Shown piece after piece: positions 16,566-28,200 of a stretch of DNA of 64,000 bases. Position 1 is the stretch's first letter. Each line of letters opens with the position of its first letter. Made by a program: the position numbers and the translations under genes. This stretch comes from Escarpia spicata (Eukaryota > Annelida > Polychaeta > Sabellida > Siboglinidae), in the NCBI GenBank assembly GCA_963995525.1, contig OZ023207.1:33054268-33118267 (forward strand), given 5' to 3'. The notes beneath the pieces are model-generated. The model searched no databases. It was not told where the DNA came from and saw nothing but the letters and a program-made list of their open reading frames with translations.

Positions 16566-17219
16566 GTAGGTGGCGCTGAATGTTCGCTTTGGTCCGGCGC
16601 ATGCGCAGTTTAACCCTCAACTATGTTCCAGGTTTCTATGTTGGTGCTATATCCTAACAAGTTGGTCCAATTGCTGCTGCTTTTAGCACTTCATAACTAG
16701 CTGATTTGCGATCCCTATCTAATTAACTGCACGTGAACGTCTAACATTTAACACTAATTATATATACATTTTGGTGTGAAATAAAATATGAATTTCACCT
16801 TTATATCCAATGTGTGCACATTGATGAGTAAGGTTTTATTAAACACTAACACCAGTTTTATCCGAAGCGTCAAGTTCCGTGTGGCACGTGACGGCAGCCG
16901 TTTTGTTTCTACTAACTGACACCGCCAGGAAAGGTAAATAATTCTTTGAGTGTCCTGCAATTGGAATGTCTTAATGATGTTGTATTTAGTTTTTTTATTT
17001 GCAGTAAAACCTAGTTCTTGTGTAAAAGTGTAGTTGTGTAAATTCTTGTTTTATCATTGACATGCACACATACGTTCGCAGTCACGCACGCACGCACCCA
17101 CACACAAACACACACACATTGGAAATGACTAACATGTTATAAAGAAAGTCACAGCAGTGGTAATGTAGATAATACACACTCCCGATATGTATGTGTTTGT
17201 GCTGTGGTGAGTTTGTTGT

Positions 17220-17239
17220 TTTGTGTTGTAATGTGCGCT

Positions 17240-17288
<49 letters not shown>

Positions 17289-17300
17289 GTGTGTGGGTAC
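17220..17300. repeat. GT microsatellite in intron 4
   Basis: An almost pure GT tract of about 50-60 bp lies some 150 bp upstream of the T-type terminal exon. It is flanked by short CGTATAACGT repeats (about 17391-17435) that reach to within about ten bases of the exon acceptor. Confidence 0.85.
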
Positions 17301-17445
17301 GTGAGTGTGCATGCGCCTGCCATTGTGTTTATATTTGTATCATATCCACATATATCAGACTTGGTAATGTGAGCGGCCAATAAGTTGCAACGTGTAACGT
17401 ATAACGTATAACGTGTAACGTATAATGTGTAACGTATGTTTGTAG

Positions 17446-17576
17446 ACGACATTACGGAGGCGGAGAAAGATTGGAAACTTCAATTTAGTGAATGGAGCTC
17501 TCGCTACATCGTCGATTGGAAGGTGGGGTACGACATGTTCCGGAAGCACAATACAGACCCCTGCGACAACACGTGA
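17446..17576 (+). CDS. Cholinesterase alternative terminal exon, T-type tail
   Basis: Spliced in phase 1 from 16565, this exon gives Asp582 and residues 583-624, then TGA. The tail matches the vertebrate T peptide (WAT domain). It has the regularly spaced Trp591, Trp598 and Trp606, aromatic residues between them, and Cys621 four residues from the C-terminus (DPCDNT). In vertebrates this helix assembles four subunits on ColQ or PRiMA proline-rich motifs, with the Cys making inter-subunit disulfides. That the same happens here is inference. The second Trp spacing is 8 rather than 7 because of an extra Arg in WSSRYIVDW. The acceptor is TATGTTTGTAG. Confidence 0.88.
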
Positions 17577-18017
17577 TCTAGTAGAAAACGTGCGATATTG
17601 TGCGAGAGCGCGCCGACTGGTTCAGTGTCTGGATCACGCGCCGCTGACACAACGCTGCCATTCGCTGGAGTGCTTCAAACAAAATTTTTCATTGGTTATC
17701 TCATGGTTTAGGGTTATTGTGTTAGTTGGTCACAAGGCGTCGGAGGCTCGTCTTCTGCACTAAGTCAATACAACGTCGGCGGGCCGGCGTACAGAGTCGA
17801 TATGTTGGAATGTTGAACACAATGTGAATTTGTAATGTTGAACCAGTCGATGAAACATAATTACGTAGTTCAGATTAACCGCACAATAAGTATATGTCGG
17901 CCTTTGATTTCCGAGGACAGTGGGTTAGTCGAAATGTCAGGGCAATATTTTCCTTCATCGGTAAATCGGTAGTAGCTTTGATCTCATTTTTGTATCGCTG
18001 AGTATATACATACTAGT

Positions 18018-18023
18018 AATAAA
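18018..18023 (+). terminator. Candidate poly(A) signal for the T-form transcript
   Basis: This is a perfect AATAAA about 440 bp after the T-exon stop codon. It is a short motif in AT-rich DNA, so it is only suggestive. Confidence 0.3.
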
Positions 18024-20929
18024 CAGACGAAGAGACGTGGGTGGCAGATAGAACACACATACAAGAAAACATGGAACAAGAACTGCTCAGCGCAAGTCTG
18101 TGCTTGGGTGCTGATGTTTGTTGACATCAAGTACGACGGCAATAGGAAAGTGGTTTGTAGGATTGGGTTGAACAGTCGGGGAACTCCGTATATATGTTAT
18201 TGTCGATCATTTGGGACGTAGATAAATGGTTGTCATGGTGACGTTCGCGAGGGACACGATAAACGTGCGCTGCTGGCATTTGTCTAGCTAGTTAAATGTA
18301 ATATGTGGTTAGCAGAGACCGATATTTACCTGTTTTAGAACAGACACAGCGCAGTTGACAAATAGATACTACTAATGTTGGGTTAACCAGTTATATTGGT
18401 TGTTTTTCAACTAGTCTGTTTTAGAGTGTAGACATGGGCCGGGCCAACATAAAAGGTCAACTTTATAAGATGTTCGTTCACTATCAAGACGTTTTACCTG
18501 TATCTGTTCAATGAAGTTGTTGTCAGATAGTTATTTATTTAAGGGTTCCTCTTAAATACGATTTTGTTAGCGCGCGTCCCTTGACTTACTAATTTAATTT
18601 AGCGAAAACCTATTCAATATCCACTACCATATGGCAACTAGTTCGAATTTGTTTTGGTGAAATAATCGGAAAAATAATAACAATTACGTTTGACAGACAA
18701 CGGTCAAAATTCGTCGGAACAGTAAAAAATTACCCGGCTCTGTATACTGTAGTGTAATGTTATTACCACCGTCGCACGTTACCCCATCAACGTAAATTGT
18801 GTGGATGATTTTAGTAAAAGCATGTATTCTTGAGTAACTCCGGTATCCACACAGTATACATTTGGACAGTAACATACCTAATTCGCGTTGGATAAATCAA
18901 CTAAGGAGGGAATCTTCTTACAATCGAGCTTGCGTTAGTATATTAATCGAATAGGATGCAATCTTTTTTTTAAATACCCCATATATGTCAATATTCTGAC
19001 CTTTTATGAAGTAAATCAGTTATTCGGAACGTAAAGCGTAATGTGCGCGTAATAGGTAAACCGTAAACTAACAATCGCAGAAACCACGCGCGCGTAGCAA
19101 ATACGTCGGGAAAACGGCCCTAGACTTGGCAACGTGAAGTCGACGCTGACGCAATATGCTTATGTCTACCCCAAAGCCACTAGCACAGCAAAACGAATAG
19201 TATTTGGCAATTCTACACTATCACGAATACGGACTATCGATGGACGTAAACTTTACATTCTTTCCAACCTTCTTCATCTTCAACAAAAAACGATTATCTG
19301 CGAGCGTGCTATGATGTCTTTGTAACGATGCTGTCTGTTTTCGTTCAAACAAATATTTAAAAAAGTAAACATTACTGTCACTACTGTCATTTCCCAAGGC
19401 ATCCCGTCATGTGACGGGCATATTTGCTAGTTTTAATATAATGCTTGTTATAAAGGTATGAGCTTTGGACAGTTGCAATGTTTTATTCTGACTAAATTTG
19501 GGCTGCATTTATCCTGTTGTATTTGCTATTATCAAACACTGTATTCCTCGTGTACTGTGCTGAACAATGTGTAACTATAGACAATTCAATGTACCCTGTT
19601 TAACCGTAGCGACCTCAATGAACACACCATATCCATTGTAACCTCAGTGTTGTTGTTGTCCACTGTTTTAACTTATCGTTGTTTCTACATATATTACATA
19701 TTGTACTTCAATGTTGCTTGCAGATATCTTAAATATAGGGTCAATGCATTTAATGTATCAATCTGTTTGCAGAATGAATAAACCTTCGAATAAACAGCGT
19801 ACTTATCATAATAAACAACAACATAACGACATTCACTTCTCCACATCATGTGTTTTCTTCGTTTTGCCGATTGTGTACTTAGTCTTATGGTAAAATTGTG
19901 CTAAGCAGTATTACAGTTATATTATAACATGTTTTCGTGCCGGGCAGCAAGCAGTATTTTTTTGGTTTAAACTCCCTTTATGTATTATTGTTTAGTAACA
20001 CTGGTAGCAGTATCTATATTTTTTGTTGCAAACATGTTTGCCACTGAACCTCAACTAACTCTAAGGGGCGGTCAAAATCCGTTTGACCAAATGATCAGCT
20101 GAGCTGACCCAGCTTGTTTCACGTGAAAAAAATCCGTAGGCTTAGTAGATAACCTTTGCCATCATTTTGGGGAAAATAACGCACATTTGTTCGTTTATGA
20201 TTAGGACATCGATTGGTTACGCATACTGTATGCACTATTTCATGAAACCTTAGCCTGGGTGGGAGTCTCATAGCCGCCTATTTGATACGTATGTTACATT
20301 TATATTACTTATTCTATTTACATACACACTCACTTGTTTAGTGATATGCATTTGAGCAAAACATCAACACAAGCAGCTCCAGCAGTGTTACAGTAGTAAC
20401 AATGAAATCCGGAAACACCCGTGGCCTTCCGAATGGTTTACTGTATCCACATGATATCAAGCAATCCGTCCAATTAATACGGCGTTGTTAATTATAAAGG
20501 AATAGGAACAATTGTCACTGTACTGAATATATGAATGTTTAATTCTATGCTGATAAAACATGTGTTAAAATGGGTTTTCAATTACTGTTCTCAACATTAA
20601 CGCGCTAACTGTTGAGTAGTAAGTGCATGTCCTCTGTTGGCTAGTCGCCTCGTTTTATGTTCATTTGTTTCCGTGGACAACATGCCCATCACCTATCAAT
20701 TGGCAATGTATTTAAGCAAACACAACAGAATGGTGTTCTACAGTTATTATTGGGTCAACATCTCTCATCCAACACTTCATCATCCACTTTATTCCATCAC
20801 CTTGACCATCTCCCTTCACCTGCTATCCAAAACGTCATCAACTATTCTCTTCCATCATTTCGACCTCCATCGTCAATCATTCTGAGCATTCATTAAAAAT
20901 AAACACTTGCTTTACACTTCACTCCCTGG

Positions 20930-21176
20930 CAGACCTGCTTAATGGACCACCATCTCGACTTCTGAGGGAAGTATTCAGCCACGCTGTAATTAAAGCTCGG
21001 AGACTATTCGTGCACACACAGTCACCAGTGACTGCGGCCAGGTGTTCATTCTAACAGCTGAGTGAACTGGAGCAAAGTAGAGTGAATGAACTCACTCAAA
21101 GTATAAAATGACAGCACAGGTTTCGAACTAGTATTCTCTCGATTGATAGTCCGATGCTCTAGCCACTGCGCAAGGC
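20930..21176 (-). mobile_element. tRNA-derived SINE
   Basis: Read on the minus strand, 21165-21151 gives TGGCTAGAGCATCGG, a good RNA polymerase III box A. Positions 21128-21119 give GTTCGAAACC, close to a perfect box B at the usual distance. The body downstream contains CACTCAGCTGTTAGAATGAA and CTGGCCGCAGTCACTGG. A diverged relative lies at about 54290-54478. It sits in the intron before the H exon, antisense to the gene. Confidence 0.65.
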
Positions 21177-21453
21177 TTTTCTCCATCATTTATATCACCA
21201 TCTCCCTGTTATCCAACTCATCGTCATCTACTCAACTTTATTATCTAGACCACTTAGCCAATTCATCTGCCGTCCAAACGTTCATAATCGACTCTCCTCC
21301 GTTACCATTCTTCAATCATCTGATATCCAAAACGTCGACAACCATCTCTCGTCATCTTTCAGCCAATCCTTCACCATCAACTCCCATCAACTGTCGTCAC
21401 AGCACGACCAGCACAATGGTACACGAACTGCTAAAATTCCTCTTTCGTTTCAG

Positions 21454-21611
21454 GAGACCTCGTTGCGACCGAGAGCTCTAAGCCGCCGCAGATCAACAAC
21501 ACGGTCACGTGCGCCACGCAGACCAGCCCCGCCGAACGCGCTGTGCCCGCCTCTCTCTGGCTGGCCCTCGTTCTTACGTTCACGTATGCACAATCGACGC
21601 TACACGCATGA
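21454..21611 (+). CDS. Cholinesterase alternative terminal exon, H-type (GPI-anchor) tail
   Basis: Spliced in phase 1 from 16565, this exon gives Gly582 and residues 583-633, then TGA. The product has a short hydrophilic spacer with one cysteine (Cys601, in NNTVTCATQ) and one sequon, a small-residue stretch around TSPAERAVPAS, and a terminal hydrophobic run from about residue 612 (SLWLALVLTFTYA). This is the layout of a GPI-attachment signal, as in the H form of Torpedo and mammalian AChE; the Cys would make a dimer disulfide. The acceptor is TCTTTCGTTTCAG with a good pyrimidine tract. High GC and CpG content sets the exon apart from its intron. It lies downstream of the T exon, opposite to vertebrates. 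Transcript evidence is needed to prove use. Confidence 0.8.
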
Positions 21612-22419
21612 TGCGCGACGAAGAGTTACTCGATTATCGCTCAAGCCCGCCCCCCCCCCGCCCTGCACGCGCGGTGCTGCGGCGACTCAGTTCGCCTCAG
21701 CGATGACGGCCGATTCGGTGGTCGTCGGTCGGTCGGTCGTGTGCTCGTTGTTTCGGCTGTATTGTCGCTCGCGTGAAGGCATTCTACGAACACGCGATCG
21801 GCGCGGTTGTTTCCCGGTGTGAAGATTGTAGGTCTACCAAGTAAACGGCACAGTGTTGTCTCTTTACCTTTTCGCGTCATGACACGTTAGTGATGGACCC
21901 TCAGCGAACGTAATGTATATAACACATCTGCACCAACCTGTCAGAAAAGTTACATTGTTCACATCGCACGCCACTGACCGTTGTTCGCAACCATCATCTC
22001 CACGTATCACTCATTGTTGTGTTTTCCCTAAAGACGGTCACGCGATATACATTTGATAGGAACTGCGACTATGCGTCGGTTTTACAATCGCGAATGAAGC
22101 CGAAATATGCAAATTGCTTCGCAATGAATTTTGCAAACGTCCAACCTGTAGCACAACGACGCACGGACATCTTGTCGCTAGTGACGTATTCTTTTTTGAC
22201 TGTCCGTCAGGCCATCGATGACGTCAACAAAATACTGTGCTTGAAGCGATGATGCAATACGTCGACAATGGGTGGTTTGACATTTCTGTCATATACAATT
22301 CTGTGCACAACCAAAGGTTTGTTTACTGGATTGTAACGTCGTTGTATGTATTTATCAAGCGGGCGCATTTCGATCGATGTTATGGTGGGCAATTACTTAG
22401 AAATACCTTGCCATCAGTG

Positions 22420-22690
22420 ACATATGAACATCTGCTCGCCAAACACGTGTGAACATTTGGTCGCTAAAGACATCTGGCGTCAACGATGTGTGCATCTGAG
22501 CGTCAATGACGTATGGACATTTAGTCATCCATAACGTTTGCATATCTGGTCGTGAAACCTGCTCGTCAATGACGTTTGAACTCAATGAAGTTTCAACGTT
22601 TGGCCGTCAATGGCATATGATCACATGGTCATATGATCATCTGTGACGTTTGAACTTTTGGTCGTCAACGACGCTTGTTCTATCACAAAT
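22420..22690. repeat. Degenerate tandem repeat with GTCAATGACGTTTGAAC core
   Basis: Around ten imperfect copies of a 25-30 bp unit with variants of ACATTTGGTCGTCAATGACG are seen. They are too diverged for a firm unit length. Confidence 0.5.
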
Positions 22691-25600
22691 GAAACCTTTA
22701 CAACGTAAAGTGCAATAACAGACTGTCGCTATGGACATTCCCAAGATGTCATCACAGGTTTGACGATAATATGTCCACGCTGACATACGCATTCGATATT
22801 ATGCAAAACGTGTAACGAACTGCTGACGTGAAGAAACGCGTGCACGTTATCAAAAAACAACGTTGCTTCAGCGTGGACTTCTAAATGCATTCGGATAGTT
22901 TGTGTTATTATAATTGTTTCCTAGTATGCAGGGTAAGCGTAGCTTTTCTACCGGACAATACAGTATCGTAGATTGTTTACGTATATTCGTCGCTTACGCT
23001 TCTTGTGTAGTTTGCGATATGTATGTAATCTACTTTACATGTGTTGTTTTCAATTAGGCAATTTTATCATTTGATACGATAACAGTCATCAAAACGAAAT
23101 TACACAACATGTAGACATAAATCGCAACTTCAATCTTTGCGACAATTTAAGATGCAGTTGTCAAAACGGATTTACACAAACTTTAGACGTAGATCACAAC
23201 TTAGACCTTTGCATTTTTATAGTAGGTGTGCTAGTAAAATAGCAACACAATTCATATATATGCGTTTCGCGGTATTTAGCTTTCAAGGTGGCTTTTGGAA
23301 TATAAGTGTGCTTAAAATGAAAACTAAAGATGAACCACATTTACATCATGATTGGTGCTGCTGGTAAAGCGTGCACATTTCTCGCAACATATTTCAATTG
23401 ATCCTTCTTACGAAAGAACCCGCTTAAATGTTGATCCGCGTGGTTTCTGTGTAGTTGTGAAAACATTAACATTTAAACTGTAACAACTTTATAATTACAC
23501 GTTTTTCCTCTGCAGTTTGAATACACAACACATCAATGTTTCCAAAACAATTATTAGTATATCTCCTTAAATGGTTTGTTTGCGGTTGAAAAGGGGGAAT
23601 AATATGAATTGTTGAACAATTTGCCATCAACTCCCAATGCCAGAAACAATTGTAAATAAGTACAAACACTGTTTTCCCACGCATGTTGTAGACAAGCCGC
23701 GTTCAATATAAACGGGCTGTAGATTTTTTACTGAACTACAGGATGGTGTTCTAATCATATATTATATAACTGCCGAGTTAGTGACCAACTGTTCCATGTA
23801 AATTAATTGAATATCTCATCCCGATAACTAACTTAACCGAATGCAGTAGTTCTTACGGTGTTGCAGATTCACTAGTCGATTATGTTCAAGAGGTATCGAT
23901 CTCCGACTAATCTCACCGTCAAAATGACATTCGCTCACATACATTTCTTTGGTTCTGACGTGTGTATAACCGGCAGGAGAATCAACATTATCCAAACAGC
24001 ATGACTACGCATCAATTTCTGCCGTAATTGTTTCCTTCGATGCACCGAGACACAAGAATGCAAGTGATATAAACCAAAAGACGTAGATTAAATCGTGCCT
24101 GGAGAACCCTCTCGAATGTCAATAGAGGGAATATAGCTCGGTACAAACCAATACAGCTGATCTGATTTCTCCTTTTCCGTCTGTGACACCAATCTAGTAT
24201 TTATTTTGAATGTCTTATGCAGTACGTTTCTTGAAATGAGCATAGGGTGGTATCATTAGTAGACGACACTGCATGTACATCTCTTTATGAAAATACTATT
24301 GATAAACAAACGTCATTTTCATCTTCTATGCCAATCTTTCGTCATTAAACGTGATGTTATCTTTCTGATGTTTAACAGCTATGTGGCAGACTTCAATGAT
24401 AATTTAAACATACAAATGTGTCACAGGAATTGAAGGAGCGGATACGGTGGACTTGTCCATTAAAGACTTGGTCAGTTCTTGAACAATCTATGTTTGAGCA
24501 TATCAGCTGAGATAACGATTTTTAAATCATGAATTGAGTACTATGCCATCTTTATATTAGATAGCAATAATGCAAAGGCAACTGGTTATATGACGTCACA
24601 ATTATTTGTTATAGTGCAAATGATTTATGTCTTTGCAATGACACCCCCTTTCCACTCCAAGATCCCTTGGGACCAATACAGCCGTGTATAAACAGTTGTT
24701 AGTGTCACCAAACTGTATATGACATATTGTGAAACATATACTATCAACAATAATATTCGGTAGCCGCTCTTTAAAATAGTGTCCTATTGCAACAACATTA
24801 TGACGTGTTAGCGTCACCAAACTGTATATATGACATATTGTGAAACATATAATATTAACAATAATATTCAGTAGCCACTCTTGTTATGTGCCATTGCAAC
24901 AACATTATGACGTCATGCAGCAAGAGCATGTTTGCAAAGTTACTTGCATTAAAGAGAATGTGCAACAATTTTTATTGGATAACCCAACTACCTGTTTATG
25001 ACACAAAGCGACACTGTCATTGTCGTTGTATAAGTTTTAATTATCGTTGTATCAGTTCTAACAAGATATCGTTTGGGTAAAATTAATAACTATACAAAAC
25101 GTATATGCAGAGATCCTAATTGTTTTAATGGGTTTATACGATATGGCGATTGTTAATTTATATGTTCGTATAAATAGAATTTTTTTTGAGAATTGAAGCA
25201 ATTTATTTCTTTGTCACTCCAAATACCAAAATATGAGTTAGCCCATGAAAATCTTTATATGTTGCCTTTTAGTTGGCAGATGTCTTTGTAACTTCACTTT
25301 ATAGCAACTCAGTTGTTTGGTTACTTCACTCTGATGTATTCACAGCTGTATATGTTTCAATGGGGTTCCCTCTGTGATGTCATATGTTGTATATTAATGT
25401 ACGCATTGACAGTCGTGTGTCAATCAGGCATGAAGAGTCACCGAATATCACATACAGTTTTACGCTGATCAACACGGGCCTCCAGGGCTTGTTGGCAAAG
25501 GGGTTTGTCTGATCTTACTGATGCTAATCTCGTGGCCGAGATATGCCTCATGGCTCGTTTACAGTTTGGTAACGTTCGGACGAACGCGGTGCTTTCGGGC

Positions 25601-25789
25601 TGCGAGACGCGGCGCCATTGAACGGCGACCGCTGCTGTTTAGGACATTTTAAGACGCCGTACTTTGGGGAATTGGCAGACACGAAGCGCCGGGTCGTTTC
25701 GAATTCGTCACACGTTGCTTAAGCGTGATACATGAGCGTTAAACAAACCCGGCCGGCGTCTTAATATTAACATCGTTGAACGACTGACA

Positions 25790-26225
25790 GGCACACCACA
25801 GACAAGCTGAGTCAGTGTAGACACTGTCAGGCAGAGCCAGTCTAGATAATGGCTTGATAGGAGACACACAGTCAGGCCGAATCCGTATAGACACTGTCAC
25901 GCCGAATATAGCCACTGTCATGCCGAATCAGTCTAGAGATTGTCAGGCCGAGTAAGTCTAGTCACTGTCAGCCCGACTGCGTCTAGCCACACTCAGGCCG
26001 AGTCAGTCTAGTCACTATAAGTCCGACTGCATCTAGCCACTGTCAGGCCGAGTCGGTGTAGTCACTGTCAGTCCGACTGCGTCTAGCCACTATCAGGCCG
26101 AGTATGTCTAGACACTGTCAGGCCGAATCAGTATAGACACTGTCACGCCGAGTTAGTCCAGTCATTGTCAGGCTGAGTCAATCTAGTCACTGTCAGACCG
26201 GCGGCGTCCAGACACTGTCAGCTAA
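25790..26225. repeat. About 25-bp minisatellite, roughly 17 copies
   Basis: The unit is near CACTGTCAGGCCGAGTCAG plus TCTAGT, with frequent substitutions and a recurring alternative (CAGTCCGACTGCGTCTAGC) that suggests a two-unit higher-order period in the middle. No function is evident. Confidence 0.85.
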
Positions 26226-26699
26226 CCGCGACTGAGAATGTGGAAACACACACCAGCTTCGTATATCCTTGCCTCATTCCGTCTGCCACTTCTTGTGTTC
26301 CCACCTACATCCCAGCCAATCCCTCTCCTTCTAGGCCGTACAGCCAATGGACGCATTTGTTCATCAATTGTCTAGACCAATCTCTTGTCGACTAATCATC
26401 TGCAATAGTGAACTGAAGAAATTACAAGTTACACTAAGTGGTTGCCATGGTAACGTCCCTTTTTATAAATGTCGAATCAGTCAATACATTTTGTTTAGTT
26501 GCGGTTGAACGAACTCATTGCACTGATTCCATGACCCACTAACCAATCGTACGGTGCAGTTATAACGTAGACCATCTTTCTTCGTTGTCAATAGCGACGC
26601 TACGGTTAAAGTATCATGTTATATAGCTTTGTGTATGTGTACAATGCGCAGCTATATTTAATTGATATGTAATTTTAGAAACTTTTAGCAATATAACTA

Positions 26700-26700
26700 T

Positions 26701-26738
<38 letters not shown>

Positions 26739-26746
26739 TACATATA
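26700..26746. repeat. TA microsatellite
   Basis: A near-perfect alternating TA tract with one GTA and one CA interruption. Confidence 0.9.
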
Positions 26747-27459
26747 TGCATTAACACAATGTTATTTCCTACAAACTTGTATATTCAATAGACTCCGGGT
26801 AACTGCTTTAATTCGTTTTTGTATGCATAGAATTGCCTGCTCAAAGCATTTCTATTTTGTAGCAGGCGTTGTCGGTTCGAATGAGACGGACGCGTTAACA
26901 ATAGTTGCTGGCAAATAGGGTATGCAATTAATCGGAGTATACCATTTATGTGTGTGAGTGTATGTCTACACGGGTGTATGTGAATGCGTCAATCTGTGTT
27001 TGTATGAATGCATTTACGTATCTATGTATATACATGCATGTACATATACGCATCAGCTTACTTGCTGTTCTAGGCAATTATTGTACATGTATTACCTCCA
27101 GTAGGCTGGAGTAATTATATATTAGATTAGCCTGCGCATGTTTGACTCGCGTCCGATTGCTACGATGATATTAATATATAGTAATTAGTTGTGATATACG
27201 TGGATAACTTATTGTGGGTTATTATACAATTTCTTAATTTTATATACGATCCTGTACATTGGTCGTCGGAAACGTTTGACCGAGTCGCTGCCCAGGTGAA
27301 CAGAACACATTCATCTACATTATGGTAGCCCGCTTTCCCGCTTTCCGTAACATTTCCTATGGTGTTCTTTCTATCATTATATATTCCCGTGTCTTCTTTT
27401 CTGAATTGTTGTCATTTTCGCAATCCCTTTTATCGTGTCCTCAATCTGAATCTTTGTGC

Positions 27460-27711
27460 CTGTCTCTGTGTCTCCCGGTGTCTCTGTGTCTCCGTGTCTC
27501 AGTGTCTCCGTGTCTCCGTGTCTCCGTGTCTCCGTGTCTCCGTGTCTCCGTGTCTCCGTGTCTCCGTGTCTCCGTGTCTCCGTGTGTCCCGGTGTCTCTG
27601 TGTCTCTGTGTCCCCCGGTGTCTCTGTGTCTCTGTGTCTCTGTGTCTCTGTGTCTCTGTGTCTCTGTGTCTCTGTGTCTCTTCTCTCTCTGTCTGTGTCT
27701 GTCTGTCTTTA

Positions 27712-27762
<51 letters not shown>

Positions 27763-27775
27763 AGCTCTCTCTCTC
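27460..27775. repeat. 8-bp GTCTCCGT / GTCTCTGT array followed by (TA)n
   Basis: About a dozen GTCTCCGT units (27484-27590) change into GTCTCTGT units (to about 27680). A TA tract follows at about 27717-27760. The Ser/Val/Cys/Leu-rich open frames across it are artefacts. Confidence 0.9.
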
Positions 27776-28049
27776 AAGTTCTGCATTATGTTATATTCTC
27801 TCACACATTGCTCGACTGTGTGTTCCCACTTTTGCATTATTCGACAACTATTGTTTTGCTGATGGTATGTCGTGCAACATGTTCAAGACGTATCGGTCAT
27901 TATTTGTGAACGTGTTACTCAAAATGTAACGATATGCTAACTGCAAGCGCGTGTCAATAGTTACTATTTAATAAAATTATTAAAGTAACTGCGGTGTTAC
28001 CTTTATTTTTGAATTTGTGAATGATTGCTTGAGTGAGTGATTCTGAAAG

Positions 28050-28200
28050 TACAGTGTGTGTGCGTGCATGCGTTTGTGCGTGTATGGAGGAGTGCGTGCG
28101 TGCGTGCGTGCTGTGCGTAGATGTTTGTATATGTGTGCGTCCGCATGTTGGGTGTTGGATGCGAGTGCGTGCGTGCCTGTAGACAGGGAGAAAGTGTGTG
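28050..28200. repeat. Imperfect GTGC-rich repeat
   Basis: A short imperfect GTGCGTGC tract that produces overlapping spurious frames on both strands. Confidence 0.7.

Larger units (their letters stand above)
17577..21453 (+). other. 3' UTR of the T form, then intron to the H exon
   Basis: AATAAA at 18018-18023, some 440 bp past the T-exon stop, is a plausible poly(A) signal for the T transcript. For the H transcript the whole stretch from 16566 to 21453 is intron. It is AT-rich, and the only element I recognise is a tRNA-derived SINE on the minus strand (about 20930-21176). No additional coding exon was found. Confidence 0.6.

Noticed and set aside
16566..16579. Continuation of exon 4 as the normal C-terminus
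   Set aside because: It adds only four residues, while two downstream exons give family-typical tails from the same donor. It is kept only as a possible read-through form.
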